Shown one piece after another: positions 45,681 to 55,206 of a stretch of DNA of 64,000 nucleotides. Source of the stretch: an uncultured Pelagibacteraceae bacterium (GTDB lineage: Bacteria; Pseudomonadota; Alphaproteobacteria; Pelagibacterales; Pelagibacteraceae); contig CACIMN010000004.1 in the NCBI GenBank assembly GCA_902587755.1, forward strand, positions 1 through 64,000. The letters run 5' to 3'. Below the pieces are notes generated by a model. That model was not told where the DNA came from. It ran no database searches and saw only the letters and a program-made list of their open reading frames with translations. Numbering within the stretch: the stretch's first letter is position 1; every line of letters begins with the position of its first letter. The position numbers and the translations under genes were made by a program.

Positions 45681-47110
45681 CTCCAACCACCTACAGCCTT
45701 AACTTCTAAGAATTCCTCTAAACCGAACTCCCCTGCTTCTCGACCTATTCCTGAATGTTTAAAACCTCCAAATGGAGCATCCACTGCAATACCGGCTCCA
45801 TTTACATCAACCATTCCAGATCTCAATTTTCTGGCAACTCGTTTTACTTTGTCATGATCTTGTGATTGAATATAATTTGTTAATCCATAAGTAGTATCAT
45901 TTGCAATTTTAATTGCATCCTCCTCTGTTTCAAATGGTATAACGGATAGAACTGGACCAAAGATTTCTGTTCTCGCAACTTCCATATTGTTATTAACGTC
46001 AGCAAATACTGTCGGTTTAACAAAATAACCTTTATCTAGACCATCTGGTTTTCCTGTCCCTCCTGCAACTAATTTTGCACCCTCATCAATACCTTTTTGA
46101 ATTAAAGCTTGTATTTTTTTGAATTGATTTTCTGAAATGACTGGACCTATATGCTCTCCTTCTTTTTTTGGATCACCTACCTCAAAATTTTCCGTATATT
46201 TTTTTAATCTCCCAATAGCCTCGTTGTACATAGATTTTTCAACGAGCATTCTTGTAGGTGCATTACAAGATTGTCCTGAATTTCTAAAACATCTAAAAGC
46301 ACCTCTTTCTATAGCTTCAGGATCAGCATCTTTAAAAATTATATTTGCCCCTTTACCTCCAAGCTCTAAACTTACCCTTTTAAAATCTTTTGCAGCGTTT
46401 TGTGAAATTAGAGCTCCAGCCCTTGTGGATCCAGTAAAAGAAATCATATTTATATCTGGATGACTCGTTAAAGCATCACCAGTAGTTGCTCCATCACCAT
46501 TAACTAAATTGAATACTCCTTTTGGAAACTTTACCTCATCCACAATTTCAGCAAGTATCATAGAAGACAAGGGTGCAAGTTCTGATGGTTTTAATACCAT
46601 TGTACATCCTGCTGCCATAGCAGGCATTACTTTCAAACAAACTTGATTCATTGGCCAATTCCAAGGTGTAATCAACGCACAAACACCTTTTGGTTCATAA
46701 ATTAATCTTTGATTTGGAGCATGATCACCTAATGGCTTTTCAAATTCAAAATTTTTTAAATATCTTATGAATGATTTAATATGACTTGCTCCTGTACCTG
46801 CTTGCAATTTAGATGCAAAATCTTTTGGAGCACCCATTTCAAGAGTTATGGCTTTTGCAATGTCAGCCCATCTTTTTTTGTAATTTTCGTAAAGTTTTTC
46901 TAATAATTTAATTCTATCTTCCTTAGATGAGAAGGCCCATGATTCATATGCATTTTTTGCTGCTTTTACAGCCATATCAATATCAATTTTGTTACCTAAA
47001 GTAATTACAGCACATTTTTCTTCTGTAGCAGGATCTACTACTGCGATTTCTTCAGCACTGTTTGGTTTTATCCATTCACCATTTATATAAAAATTTTTTT
47101 TGTTTAACAT
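45677..47110 (-). CDS. Aldehyde dehydrogenase (NAD(P)+), paralogue 1
   Basis: A 477-residue aldehyde dehydrogenase with the catalytic Glu249 (SLELGGKGAN) and Cys282 (NSGQSCNAPTRM), plus the nucleotide motif FTGSTRAG near 225. It oxidises an aldehyde to an acid. It follows the agmatinase-family gene by 20 bases on the same strand, so a guanidino- or amino-aldehyde from polyamine or guanidine breakdown is a reasonable substrate. It is co-linear and very similar along its full length to the enzyme at 60143. Confidence 0.93.
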   Translation of the reverse strand: MLNKKNFYINGEWIKPNSAEEIAVVDPATEEKCAVITLGNKIDIDMAVKAAKNAYESWAFSSKEDRIKLLEKLYENYKKRWADIAKAITLEMGAPKDFASKLQAGTGASHIKSFIRYLKNFEFEKPLGDHAPNQRLIYEPKGVCALITPWNWPMNQVCLKVMPAMAAGCTMVLKPSELAPLSSMILAEIVDEVKFPKGVFNLVNGDGATTGDALTSHPDINMISFTGSTRAGALISQNAAKDFKRVSLELGGKGANIIFKDADPEAIERGAFRCFRNSGQSCNAPTRMLVEKSMYNEAIGRLKKYTENFEVGDPKKEGEHIGPVISENQFKKIQALIQKGIDEGAKLVAGGTGKPDGLDKGYFVKPTVFADVNNNMEVARTEIFGPVLSVIPFETEEDAIKIANDTTYGLTNYIQSQDHDKVKRVARKLRSGMVDVNGAGIAVDAPFGGFKHSGIGREAGEFGLEEFLEVKAVGGWS

Positions 47111-47130
47111 GATAAGACGTTATCCTTTAT

Positions 47131-48090
47131 CTATGATTTTGCAAATAAATTAGTTAGTTCATAAACAATAGTTGCTGCAGCTAAGGAAGTTACCTCGGCA
47201 TGATCATATGCTGGTGAAACTTCGACTACGTCAGCAGAAACTAAATTTAATCCTGACAAGCCTCTAAGAACATTAACCATTTCTCTTGTCGTCATTCCTG
47301 CAATTTCTGGTGTACCAGTTCCTGGAGCAAATGCAGGATCTAAAACATCAATATCAATTGACAGATATAAAGGATTATCTCCTACTCTATTTTTTATTCT
47401 TTCAGCAATCTTATCCGTACCTTCTGTTTGAAATTCATCACAATGAATTATTTTAAAACCAAAACTTTCATCGTTTTTAATATCATTCCTACTATAAAGT
47501 GGACCTCTAATTCCAACATGCATTGATGCATCATCTAAAAACAAACCTTCTTCTCTAGCTCTTCTAAATGGTGTGCCATGAGTATAGGGTGCTCCAAAAT
47601 ATGTATCCCAAGTATCTAGGTGAGCATCAAAGTGAACCAAAGATACTGGTCCATTATTTTTTTTATTAATGGCTCTTAAAAGAGGTACAGCAATAGTATG
47701 GTCTCCTCCCAGGCTAATTATACCTCCAACTTTATTTAACAAATCCGTTGCACCAATTTCAATTTGTCTTATTGCTTCATCAATACTAAATGGATTACAA
47801 GCTATGTCGCCAGCATCAGCAACTTGCTGAATTTTAAAAGGTTCTACATCATAACTTGGATGATAATTTGTTCTTAAATGTCTTGAAGCTTGCCTAATGC
47901 TTTGAGGACCAAATCTCGCCCCTGGTCTATAGCTTGTTCCTGCATCAAAAGGAATGCCAACAATTGCAACATCGCAGCTTTCTACGTCTCTAAGCTCAGG
48001 AAGTCTCGCAAAAGTGCTTGGACCAGCAAATCTTGGAACTTTAGTTCCGCTAACTGGTTGAATAGGGTTTTTATTTCTTTCTTTTTTCAT
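47131..48090 (-). CDS. speB: Agmatinase-family ureohydrolase
   Basis: A 319-residue ureohydrolase. Manganese-site motifs are SLGGDHTIAVPLL, VHFDAHLDTWD and SIDIDVLDPAFAPGTGTPE, all complete. SpeB turns agmatine into putrescine and urea; relatives act on guanidinobutyrate, guanidinopropionate or other guanidines, which sequence cannot exclude. It is the first gene of a pair with an aldehyde dehydrogenase. No urease is in the window. Confidence 0.88.
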   Translation of the reverse strand: MKKERNKNPIQPVSGTKVPRFAGPSTFARLPELRDVESCDVAIVGIPFDAGTSYRPGARFGPQSIRQASRHLRTNYHPSYDVEPFKIQQVADAGDIACNPFSIDEAIRQIEIGATDLLNKVGGIISLGGDHTIAVPLLRAINKKNNGPVSLVHFDAHLDTWDTYFGAPYTHGTPFRRAREEGLFLDDASMHVGIRGPLYSRNDIKNDESFGFKIIHCDEFQTEGTDKIAERIKNRVGDNPLYLSIDIDVLDPAFAPGTGTPEIAGMTTREMVNVLRGLSGLNLVSADVVEVSPAYDHAEVTSLAAATIVYELTNLFAKS

Positions 48091-48143
48091 TTTTAAATAA
48101 TCTAAGATAATATTATCTCATCTAATTCGTCTATAATAATTTA

Positions 48144-48872
48144 ATGAAAATTTTAATATTTTTTGTTTTTATATTTCAAATTTCCTGTGTAAACGCTGAT
48201 GAAATTTATAATTTATTAAAAATTCCAAATTTAGAAATTTATAAATTAAAAAATAACAATAACATTCGTTATTTAAGTGCTAAAGGTAATTTTAAAATTG
48301 GTATAAATAAAAACATTACCTGCGAAGAAGTTAATATAAATAATCTAAATACAAAATTTCCTTTAATTGAAAAAAATCTTAATCGATATAATTCTAATTT
48401 TCTTAATAAGATTAAATTAAAATATGTTGTATTTTGTGAAAATTTATTCATTTCTGAAATTAATACTGGAGGAATACCTGATATTAAAAATAGAACATTA
48501 ATTTTAGATATTAATTTTAACAAAAAATATTTTGAGAGAATGATACACCATGAAATTTTTCATATGATTCAAAATACTCATATAAAATATTTTGATGAAG
48601 ATAAATTTTCTTCTTTTAATCATGCCTCATTTAATTATGCTGAATGTTCAACTTGCTCTAATAGACTGAATTTAGATCAATATGAAAAAACTGACGGCTT
48701 TTTGACAGAATATTCTAAATCTATACCATCTGAAGATATGGCAGAAATTTTTTCATTTTTAATGACTGATAAAGAAACAATCGAAGTTAAAATTAATAAT
48801 GACAAAATTCTGAGTAAAAAAGTGAATTATATAAAATTAAACTTAGCTAAAATAGACAAAAATATTTTATGA
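48144..48872 (+). CDS. Putative exported zinc metalloprotease, 242 residues
   Basis: I know no named family for the whole protein, but it carries HEIFH at 136-140, an HExxH zinc motif, and SEDMAEIFSFL near 196-206, where Glu201 (or Glu197) could be the third ligand, as in gluzincins. The N-terminus (MKILIFFVFIFQISCVNA) is a signal peptide, so it should act in the periplasm. Cysteines at 60, 98, 168 and 171 may form disulfides. A TATAAT at 48132-48137 lies 6 bases before the ATG, suggesting a leaderless mRNA. Its stop overlaps the next start (ATGA). Confidence 0.65.
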   Translation: MKILIFFVFIFQISCVNADEIYNLLKIPNLEIYKLKNNNNIRYLSAKGNFKIGINKNITCEEVNINNLNTKFPLIEKNLNRYNSNFLNKIKLKYVVFCENLFISEINTGGIPDIKNRTLILDINFNKKYFERMIHHEIFHMIQNTHIKYFDEDKFSSFNHASFNYAECSTCSNRLNLDQYEKTDGFLTEYSKSIPSEDMAEIFSFLMTDKETIEVKINNDKILSKKVNYIKLNLAKIDKNIL

Positions 48873-49519
48873 TCAAAACTATTAGAGCGTCAAAATCAGA
48901 AAAAATTTTATTTATATTTTTGATTTGTCTTTCAATTTTTGCTTTTACATCTTTTTTTTTATTAAAAAATAAATGTCTATTTGTTGAAAAAAATAATTTA
49001 AGTAATCTATATTTTAATGAACCAAATAATATTGCAGTAATGAATGTTGAGTGCGGAAATGTAATAATTGAACTTTATCCAGACATTTCTCCTAAAACTG
49101 TAGAAAGATTTAAAATTTTAATTGAAAAAAAAATGTATGATGGTTCTGCTTTTTACAAAGTTTCAGAAAATACTTTTGTACAAGCTGGAGATATTGAGTA
49201 TGGAAATATAAATAATTTAGATTATTCCAAAATTGGTAGCGGTAACTCTGGATTAGGATTGTTAAAATCTGAATTGAATAATGATTTCAAATTTACGGAA
49301 GGAAGTGTGGGTTTTGCTAGAACAACAGAATTTGATACAGAGGATAGTGAATTCTTTATTACATTGAAAGAAATTCCAATTTATCAAGGCGAGTATACTC
49401 CAATAGGTAAGGTGGTTTACGGTTTAGATATTTTAACTAAAATTAAAACAGGTAATAAAGCAATTTATGTTTTAAGACCTGATTATATTAAAACATTTAG
49501 ATTGTTGAATTCTAATTAA
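48869..49519 (+). CDS. Membrane-anchored cyclophilin-type peptidyl-prolyl isomerase
   Basis: A 216-residue protein with one N-terminal membrane helix (residues about 14-31, LFIFLICLSIFAFTSFFL) and a cyclophilin domain from about 50 to 214. Family parts include ELYPDISPKTVERFKIL, YDGSAFYKV, FVQAGD and GSVGFARTTEFDTEDSEFFI. It should speed proline isomerisation in the periplasm. It is translationally coupled to the putative protease and overlaps the convergent fad gene by 8 bases, suggesting a shared role in envelope protein quality control. Confidence 0.88.
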   Translation: MIKTIRASKSEKILFIFLICLSIFAFTSFFLLKNKCLFVEKNNLSNLYFNEPNNIAVMNVECGNVIIELYPDISPKTVERFKILIEKKMYDGSAFYKVSENTFVQAGDIEYGNINNLDYSKIGSGNSGLGLLKSELNNDFKFTEGSVGFARTTEFDTEDSEFFITLKEIPIYQGEYTPIGKVVYGLDILTKIKTGNKAIYVLRPDYIKTFRLLNSN

Positions 49520-51734
49520 CTAAAGGTTTGCCGGTTAGCAATATATGTTTAATTCTTTCTTGAGTTTGTTTTGTTTCTATCAATCTCATAAAAGAGTCTA
49601 GTTCTAACTTATATAAATCATCCTCTGACAATACTTTTTCAATAGTGGTGTCTCCACCACTTAAAACATTTGCAAGCTCAGTTCCAACTTGCATACCATG
49701 ATCTAAAATTATCTTTTCATTATATAATTTTTCTAAAACCTTGATCATTTTATCTTTCAATGGTTTTCCAGAAAGTTTAAACTTACACTCTTCTGGAGGA
49801 ACAAAATCAGTATTTTGATCAATTAACTTTTTTGCTTCTTCAAAAAGGCTGTTTCTGTTCATTATTTTTTTATCCTCTGGTCTTAAATACTTTAATGGCT
49901 CAGCTTCTATTGGTGATGTAGCTGTTTTAGCATAACCAATAATATCAAAAACTTTTAGTGACGCATAATCTGGATCTGATTTTGCTTCCTCTGCTTGTGA
50001 CCATCTCCATAACATTTCTTTGCATCCTCCTCCTGCTGGAACTAATCCAACAATAGTTTCAACTAATCCAACAACTAAATTTGTATGTGAGGCAACAAAA
50101 TTACTTTGAACCAAAACTTCAAATCCTCCTCCAAGAGTAAGTCCAGATGGAGCGGATACAACTGGATATTTTGAGTATTTTAAAGTTTTACAAGTATCTT
50201 GAAAATATTTTATAAATTTTTCTATTGATTTAAAATCACTTTTGTCAGCAAAATTCATTGTATAACTTAAATTCACACCTGCCGAAAATTGCATACTTTC
50301 ATTAATTACAATTAAAGGTTTGTCGGTTGCATTTTTCAGCGCATCCATTGAATCATAATCTAATGCACAAGCTTTTGTTGTAAATTCAACAATATTAAAA
50401 TCTTTAAATCTATGAATTTCAGCTGAATTATTTTTATCTAGTTTAATTGCTGAAGGTCTTACTTTTCCTAAGGTTTGAATATCTGTATAAAGTTGTCTTT
50501 CACCATAAAAATTTTCATCTTTTGTTTTTGATAAATTTTCTAAAAATTTGTTATTTTCAAAGTTGTCAATTCTTTCAAAGAAATTCTTAACTCCTATAGA
50601 TCTCAACATTTCGAAAGGACCCATTGCCCAATTAAAACCAAGTCTCATGGCTTCATCAATATCATTAAACTTATCAGTAATTCCTGGAACAAGTGAAGAG
50701 GCATATTTAATTATTTTTGAAATCACAACCCAGGCATACTCGCCAAACTTATCTTTTCGATTAATTAAATTATTAATATCAACAGTCTCTATTCCTAAAT
50801 CTATTTTTTTTGTTGCTGAATAATCTCCTGTTTCTAAATTGATTGCTTCTAAAATTTTTTGATCTCCACTTTTGTTCATTCTATAAAAGCCACCTTTTCC
50901 TTTACGTCCAGTGTAGCCAGTATCAATTAATTTTTTTACTAATGGAATTTCTTTTGCAACAATTTGAAATTCATCTTTATCAGAAAGTTCTTTGATAAAG
51001 CTTTTTAACACATCAGCCATCAAATCAATTCCAATTAAATCATATAATCCAAAGACTCCTGTTTTTGGGATTCCCATTGGTCTACCGAATACTGCATCAG
51101 CTTCTTCTATTGAAAGTTTCATTTTGAATGCTTCCGTCATAGCAACCTGCATAGCGTAAACACCAATTCTATTACCTAAAAACCCTGGAGTATCATTGCA
51201 AATTATAGCTCCTTTACCAAGCTCAACTTCACAAAATTTCTTCAAAGAATTAATTTTATTTAAGTCATTATTTTCGTTTTTAACAATTTCTAATAACCCC
51301 ATATATCTAACTGGATTAAAAAAGTGAGTGATACAAAAATCTTTTTTTTCTTCGTCATTTAGTTTTTCTGATAGAACTTTAATTGGAATTGATGATGTAT
51401 TTGATGAAACTATTGCACCTTTTTTTCTGTTCTTAAAAATCTTCTCATAAATATTATGTTTAATATCAATTCTTTCTACTACTGCCTCTACCACCCAATC
51501 TGCTTCTTTTACTACGTCAAAATTTTCTTCAATATTTCCAACATTAATATTGTTAATTTTTCTTTTATCTATCAGCAAAGGAGGTCTAGATTTATGAATT
51601 CTTTCTCTGGCCTTTTCACTGATTTCAGTTGTTAAATCTAAAAGAGTAACTGGTACACCTGCATTACATAAGTGAGCCGCTATCCCACTTCCCATTGTGC
51701 CAGATCCAATGACTACAACTTTTTTTATTTCCAT
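49512..51734 (-). CDS. Fused 3-hydroxyacyl-CoA dehydrogenase / enoyl-CoA hydratase
   Basis: A 740-residue bifunctional beta-oxidation protein. The dehydrogenase half comes first, with the NAD motif GSGTMGSGIAAHLCNAG at about 10-26 and the NTSSIPI region near 115; the crotonase half begins near 450, with APSGLTLGGGFEVL near 545. This dehydrogenase-first order is opposite to E. coli FadB and similar to the FadN/alphaproteobacterial type. It hydrates enoyl-CoA and oxidises hydroxyacyl-CoA. No thiolase is next to it. It sits at the end of the EutA-DoeA-transporter strand but 36 bases behind potC. Confidence 0.9.
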   Translation of the reverse strand: MEIKKVVVIGSGTMGSGIAAHLCNAGVPVTLLDLTTEISEKARERIHKSRPPLLIDKRKINNINVGNIEENFDVVKEADWVVEAVVERIDIKHNIYEKIFKNRKKGAIVSSNTSSIPIKVLSEKLNDEEKKDFCITHFFNPVRYMGLLEIVKNENNDLNKINSLKKFCEVELGKGAIICNDTPGFLGNRIGVYAMQVAMTEAFKMKLSIEEADAVFGRPMGIPKTGVFGLYDLIGIDLMADVLKSFIKELSDKDEFQIVAKEIPLVKKLIDTGYTGRKGKGGFYRMNKSGDQKILEAINLETGDYSATKKIDLGIETVDINNLINRKDKFGEYAWVVISKIIKYASSLVPGITDKFNDIDEAMRLGFNWAMGPFEMLRSIGVKNFFERIDNFENNKFLENLSKTKDENFYGERQLYTDIQTLGKVRPSAIKLDKNNSAEIHRFKDFNIVEFTTKACALDYDSMDALKNATDKPLIVINESMQFSAGVNLSYTMNFADKSDFKSIEKFIKYFQDTCKTLKYSKYPVVSAPSGLTLGGGFEVLVQSNFVASHTNLVVGLVETIVGLVPAGGGCKEMLWRWSQAEEAKSDPDYASLKVFDIIGYAKTATSPIEAEPLKYLRPEDKKIMNRNSLFEEAKKLIDQNTDFVPPEECKFKLSGKPLKDKMIKVLEKLYNEKIILDHGMQVGTELANVLSGGDTTIEKVLSEDDLYKLELDSFMRLIETKQTQERIKHILLTGKPLVN

Positions 51735-51770
51735 AGAAACTTCTATATATGAATAATTTATTCTGGTAAA

Positions 51771-52625
51771 TTATCTATTTATTCCTCTTAATCTCTCAGA
51801 TCTTCTTCTTAATAACTCTGCACTAATTAATATCAAGGTAGATAAAAGAATTAAACATGTGGCAACTGCAAGAATTGTCGGGCTTAGTTGTTCTCTCAAA
51901 CCAGTCCACATCTGTATTGGGATAGTTGTATTTTCTAAACCTGCTAGGAATAGTACAACTACAACTTCATCAAAAGATGTTACAAATGCAAACAGCCCTC
52001 CAGATATTACTCCAGGTAATATTAAAGGTAATGTTATCTTCATAAATGTATTAACTGGGTTACTGCCTAAGCTTGCAGCAGCTCTCGTAACACTATGATC
52101 AAAACCTGAAAGCGTAGCTGTTACTGTTATAACCACAAATGGTGTTCCAAGTATTATATGAGCTAATACTATTCCTGTATGAGTTGCTGCCAAACCAGCT
52201 TTTGCCATAAAAAAGAAAATTGCTACACCTGAAATAATTAAAGGAACAATCATGGGTGATATTAAAGTTGCCATTATTAATCCTTTATAAGGCATGTGTC
52301 TGCTACTTAATCCTAAAGCAGCAAGTGTTCCTAAAATAATTGATCCAATAGTTGCAAATATTGCTATTATAAAACTATTTTTTGCAGCTAGACCCCAGGG
52401 ATTTTTTGTTCCATAAATCATATCTTTGTACCATCTTAGAGAAAATGCATCTGGATCAAGATTTTTCATTCCTTCAGAAAAAACTAAAAATTCTTCTGCA
52501 TTAAACGACAAAGGAAAAATTACAAATAAAGGTGCAATCAAAAAGAAAAAAACAAAGGTACAAATTGTAAGATAAATATAATGCCAAATTCTATATCTAG
52601 TTTCTGTGTAACTTGGTAATGCCAT
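51771..52625 (-). CDS. potC: Polyamine-type ABC transporter permease (PotC family)
   Basis: A 284-residue permease with about six helices and the EAA motif RAAASLGSNPVNTFMKITLP near residue 195. It fits the second inner-membrane subunit of spermidine/putrescine-type importers. It starts 2 bases after the potB stop and pairs with it. The transported compound may be a polyamine, or a different cationic solute given the ectoine-type genes in the same operon. Confidence 0.88.
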   Translation of the reverse strand: MALPSYTETRYRIWHYIYLTICTFVFFFLIAPLFVIFPLSFNAEEFLVFSEGMKNLDPDAFSLRWYKDMIYGTKNPWGLAAKNSFIIAIFATIGSIILGTLAALGLSSRHMPYKGLIMATLISPMIVPLIISGVAIFFFMAKAGLAATHTGIVLAHIILGTPFVVITVTATLSGFDHSVTRAAASLGSNPVNTFMKITLPLILPGVISGGLFAFVTSFDEVVVVLFLAGLENTTIPIQMWTGLREQLSPTILAVATCLILLSTLILISAELLRRRSERLRGINR

Positions 52626-52627
52626 AA

Positions 52628-53893
52628 TTATCCTAATTTAATGTTATCAACTCCAACCAATTTGTTATAAATCCAATAAATAACCAAAACTCCTGTCAAA
52701 AGCATTAATCCCATTGCTGATGCAAAACTCCAATCAAGAGTTGTCTTCATATGAAATGCAATTTGATTACTTATTAAAGTTCCTGATGCTCCACCAACTA
52801 AAGCTGGGGTTATGTAGTATCCTATCGCTAAAATAAAAACTAACAAACATCCAGCTCCTATTCCTGGAATTGTTAAAGGAAAGTAAACTTTCCAAAAAGC
52901 AACGAAAGGTGTTCCACCTAATGATTTTCCTGCTCTCATTAAACTTGGTGATATTGTTTTCATAACACTGTACAAAGGTAGAACCATAAAAGGTAATAAT
53001 ATTTGTGTCATCGCAACGTAAGTTCCAACTTTATTGTACATCATCTCTGGCCTGTTATCGTCTCCGACCAAACCAATCATTACAAAGAAATCGTTTACCA
53101 AACCTTGTTGCTGCAACAAAATCATCCAACTTGCAGTTCTTACAAGCAAGGATGTCCAGAATGGGAGTAATACACAAATCATCAACAAGTTGCTGTACTT
53201 CATAGGAAGTGTTGCCAGTAAATGAGCTATTGGATAACCCATAAAAAAGCTAAAAAGTGTAACAAAAAATGCTATTTCTAAGGTTCTAAGCCATAAAATT
53301 CTATGAATTCTTCTATCCTCTTCTACTTGGGTTATACTGCCATCAGAATCAAAGTACATATCAATCCCTTTCAAATATTTTGCTACAGTATAAGGAGGAG
53401 CAGTTCTTTTAATTGCTAGCCAGTATTCAACATTTCTCCATCTTTTATGAAGTTTATTAATTTGTTCTTTTATACTAATACTTTCATCAATTTTTTTTCT
53501 TTTAATTTGTCTAAAAAGCTTTTTGGTAATTGTATTAAAACCATTTTTTTCTTTATTTAATCTTTGTCCTAATTTTCCATGCTGTTGATTTTCAGCAAGT
53601 AATTTGTAGTCCTCATAAAAACTCCGATAAACCTCCTCTGGAGGTAGCTCTTCTAAATTTTCCCATTTTTCCATAGCTTTAAAAGTTTTAGGAAGCATGT
53701 TGGTAATCATTTTATCATCAACACTTCTCATAAACATATCGCCTATTGGAAAAATATAAGTGATAACTAAAAATAATAGTAATGGAGCAACAAGAAGAAA
53801 GGCTTTTATTTTATTTTTCTTCTCTGCTTTTTTTAGACTGACCTCTAGAGGAATGCCGTCAGTTGTTAAGATTTGTTTAGTTTCAGAGCTCAT
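52628..53893 (-). CDS. potB: Polyamine-type ABC transporter permease (PotB family) with large periplasmic insert
   Basis: A 421-residue permease. The first helix is at about residues 30-50 (AFLLVAPLLLFLVITYIFP); the next begins only near 205. The roughly 150 residues between are hydrophilic, Lys/Glu-rich and helical, so they form a large external loop absent from a 280-residue PotB. The usual five-helix core follows, with the EAA motif AGKSLGGTPFVAFWKVYFP. Its ATG lies directly at the end of the terminator T-tract (53894-53900), so it has essentially no untranslated space. Confidence 0.87.
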   Translation of the reverse strand: MSSETKQILTTDGIPLEVSLKKAEKKNKIKAFLLVAPLLLFLVITYIFPIGDMFMRSVDDKMITNMLPKTFKAMEKWENLEELPPEEVYRSFYEDYKLLAENQQHGKLGQRLNKEKNGFNTITKKLFRQIKRKKIDESISIKEQINKLHKRWRNVEYWLAIKRTAPPYTVAKYLKGIDMYFDSDGSITQVEEDRRIHRILWLRTLEIAFFVTLFSFFMGYPIAHLLATLPMKYSNLLMICVLLPFWTSLLVRTASWMILLQQQGLVNDFFVMIGLVGDDNRPEMMYNKVGTYVAMTQILLPFMVLPLYSVMKTISPSLMRAGKSLGGTPFVAFWKVYFPLTIPGIGAGCLLVFILAIGYYITPALVGGASGTLISNQIAFHMKTTLDWSFASAMGLMLLTGVLVIYWIYNKLVGVDNIKLG

Positions 53894-53926
53894 AAAAAAA
53901 TAGGGCGGTTAACAATAACCGCCCTA
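53894..53926 (-). terminator. Intrinsic terminator abutting the potB start codon
   Basis: On the minus strand TAGGGCGGTTA (53916-53926) pairs perfectly over 11 bases with TAACCGCCCTA (53901-53911), loop TTGT, and is followed by seven T (53894-53900). The next base is the A of the potB ATG. It separates the substrate-binding gene from the permeases within one co-oriented operon. Confidence 0.93.
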
Positions 53927-53961
53927 AATATATTATATAAATTCAGTGTTTAAAACTGAAA

Positions 53962-55077
53962 TTATAGTCCTGCTTTCATTGCTTCCCACTTCTCACTGAT
54001 CTCAGTGTTATTATCAGCCCAGAAGAATGGGTCTACTAAGAAGTAATTCTTAGTGTTTGCAGGAGCTGTTGGCATTTGTGGCATCATTTCAGTTTTACCA
54101 TCTTTATACCACGGCTCACCAGCAGTAATTACATCAAGTGATGATTTTCTGTATGGTGCATAAGCAATATACTTTGCACTACCAGCTAACATTTCTGTGT
54201 TAGTCATCATAGAAAGAGCTTTCTTAGCATCAGCTTCATTTGGTCCACCTTTCACAAGTGCAAAGTATTCGTAATCAAGACCTTGACCATCCCATACTTG
54301 TACTAGTGGTGCACCTTCACCAACTATTGCGTTAAAGAATCTTCCGTTCCAGCCTGTTGCCATTACAACTTCACCACTCATTAAAAGTTCTGGTGGTTGA
54401 GCACCTGCTGACCAGAATACACATCCACCATTTGGATCTGTACATAATGCTTTAATTTTATTCATCGCTCTGTCAATTCCGCCATCTTCTAGAAGTTTTC
54501 TATAAACTCTAGTTCCACCATCTCCTAATTTAACTCCATCTGCAGCTAGTGCAATTTCTAAATTAGTTAAAGCGCTGTTATAGATAGCTCTTTTTCCAGG
54601 AAACTTTTTAGTATTAAAGAAATCTTTAATAGTTTTTGGAGTGCCGTTAACATTGTTTTTGTTATAAGCATAGTTCCAAGAATATAGAATGTTACCTACA
54701 GCACATTCACTCGGCATTGGAGCGAAGAAATCTTCACTCGCTGGAGTTCCATCTGGTGCTGCTGGGAAATCTTTGTCAAAATCAAATTTAACAAATAAAC
54801 CTTCATCACATCCATTAATAGTATCGAATGCGAATAAGTCTATAATATCCCAAGTGATAGCACCTGCTTCTTTTTGTGCTTTGATCTCTGACAAACCACC
54901 AGAATAGTCAACCCAGTTGATCTCTACTCCAAGTGCTTTTGCAGTCGGATCACCATACCCTAGCTTTTGAGACTCTGTATAAGCTCCACCCCATGATGCT
55001 ACAGTAACAGCAAAGGCTGAAGATGTTAGAGATACAACAAAAGAAAGAGCAAGTAATAATTTACTTATTTTTCTCAT
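53962..55077 (-). CDS. potD: Polyamine-type ABC transporter substrate-binding protein (PotD/PotF family)
   Basis: A 371-residue periplasmic protein with signal peptide MRKISKLLLALSFVVSLTSS and probable cleavage after AFA. It is a group-1 type II binding protein (VASWGGAYTESQKLGYGDP at the mature N-terminus; WNYAYNKN near 130). GGAGGA precedes the ATG at a good distance. The opening WGGAYTES also occurs in relatives that bind other cations, so the ligand is open: putrescine or spermidine by family, an ectoine-like solute by context. It is followed by a strong terminator. Confidence 0.87.
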   Translation of the reverse strand: MRKISKLLLALSFVVSLTSSAFAVTVASWGGAYTESQKLGYGDPTAKALGVEINWVDYSGGLSEIKAQKEAGAITWDIIDLFAFDTINGCDEGLFVKFDFDKDFPAAPDGTPASEDFFAPMPSECAVGNILYSWNYAYNKNNVNGTPKTIKDFFNTKKFPGKRAIYNSALTNLEIALAADGVKLGDGGTRVYRKLLEDGGIDRAMNKIKALCTDPNGGCVFWSAGAQPPELLMSGEVVMATGWNGRFFNAIVGEGAPLVQVWDGQGLDYEYFALVKGGPNEADAKKALSMMTNTEMLAGSAKYIAYAPYRKSSLDVITAGEPWYKDGKTEMMPQMPTAPANTKNYFLVDPFFWADNNTEISEKWEAMKAGL

Positions 55078-55123
55078 TATTCCTCCGTTTAAACGTTAAT
55101 ATAAATTAATTTATATAAGTAAA

Positions 55124-55152
55124 AGTACAACAAATAGGGATGATTAAGTCAA
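55124..55152 (-). promoter_or_regulatory. Candidate promoter of the PotD-type gene
   Basis: On the minus strand TTGACT (55147-55152) is followed after exactly 17 bases by TGTACT (55124-55129), 46 bases upstream of the start codon. The -35 is 5/6 and the -10 is 4/6 against consensus. The same layout is found before the other binding-protein gene (21714-21742). Confidence 0.48.
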
Positions 55153-55206
55153 CAGCTGATTTTGTTGTTAGATACATGTATTAAACATATATATTTTTAA
55201 ATGAGA

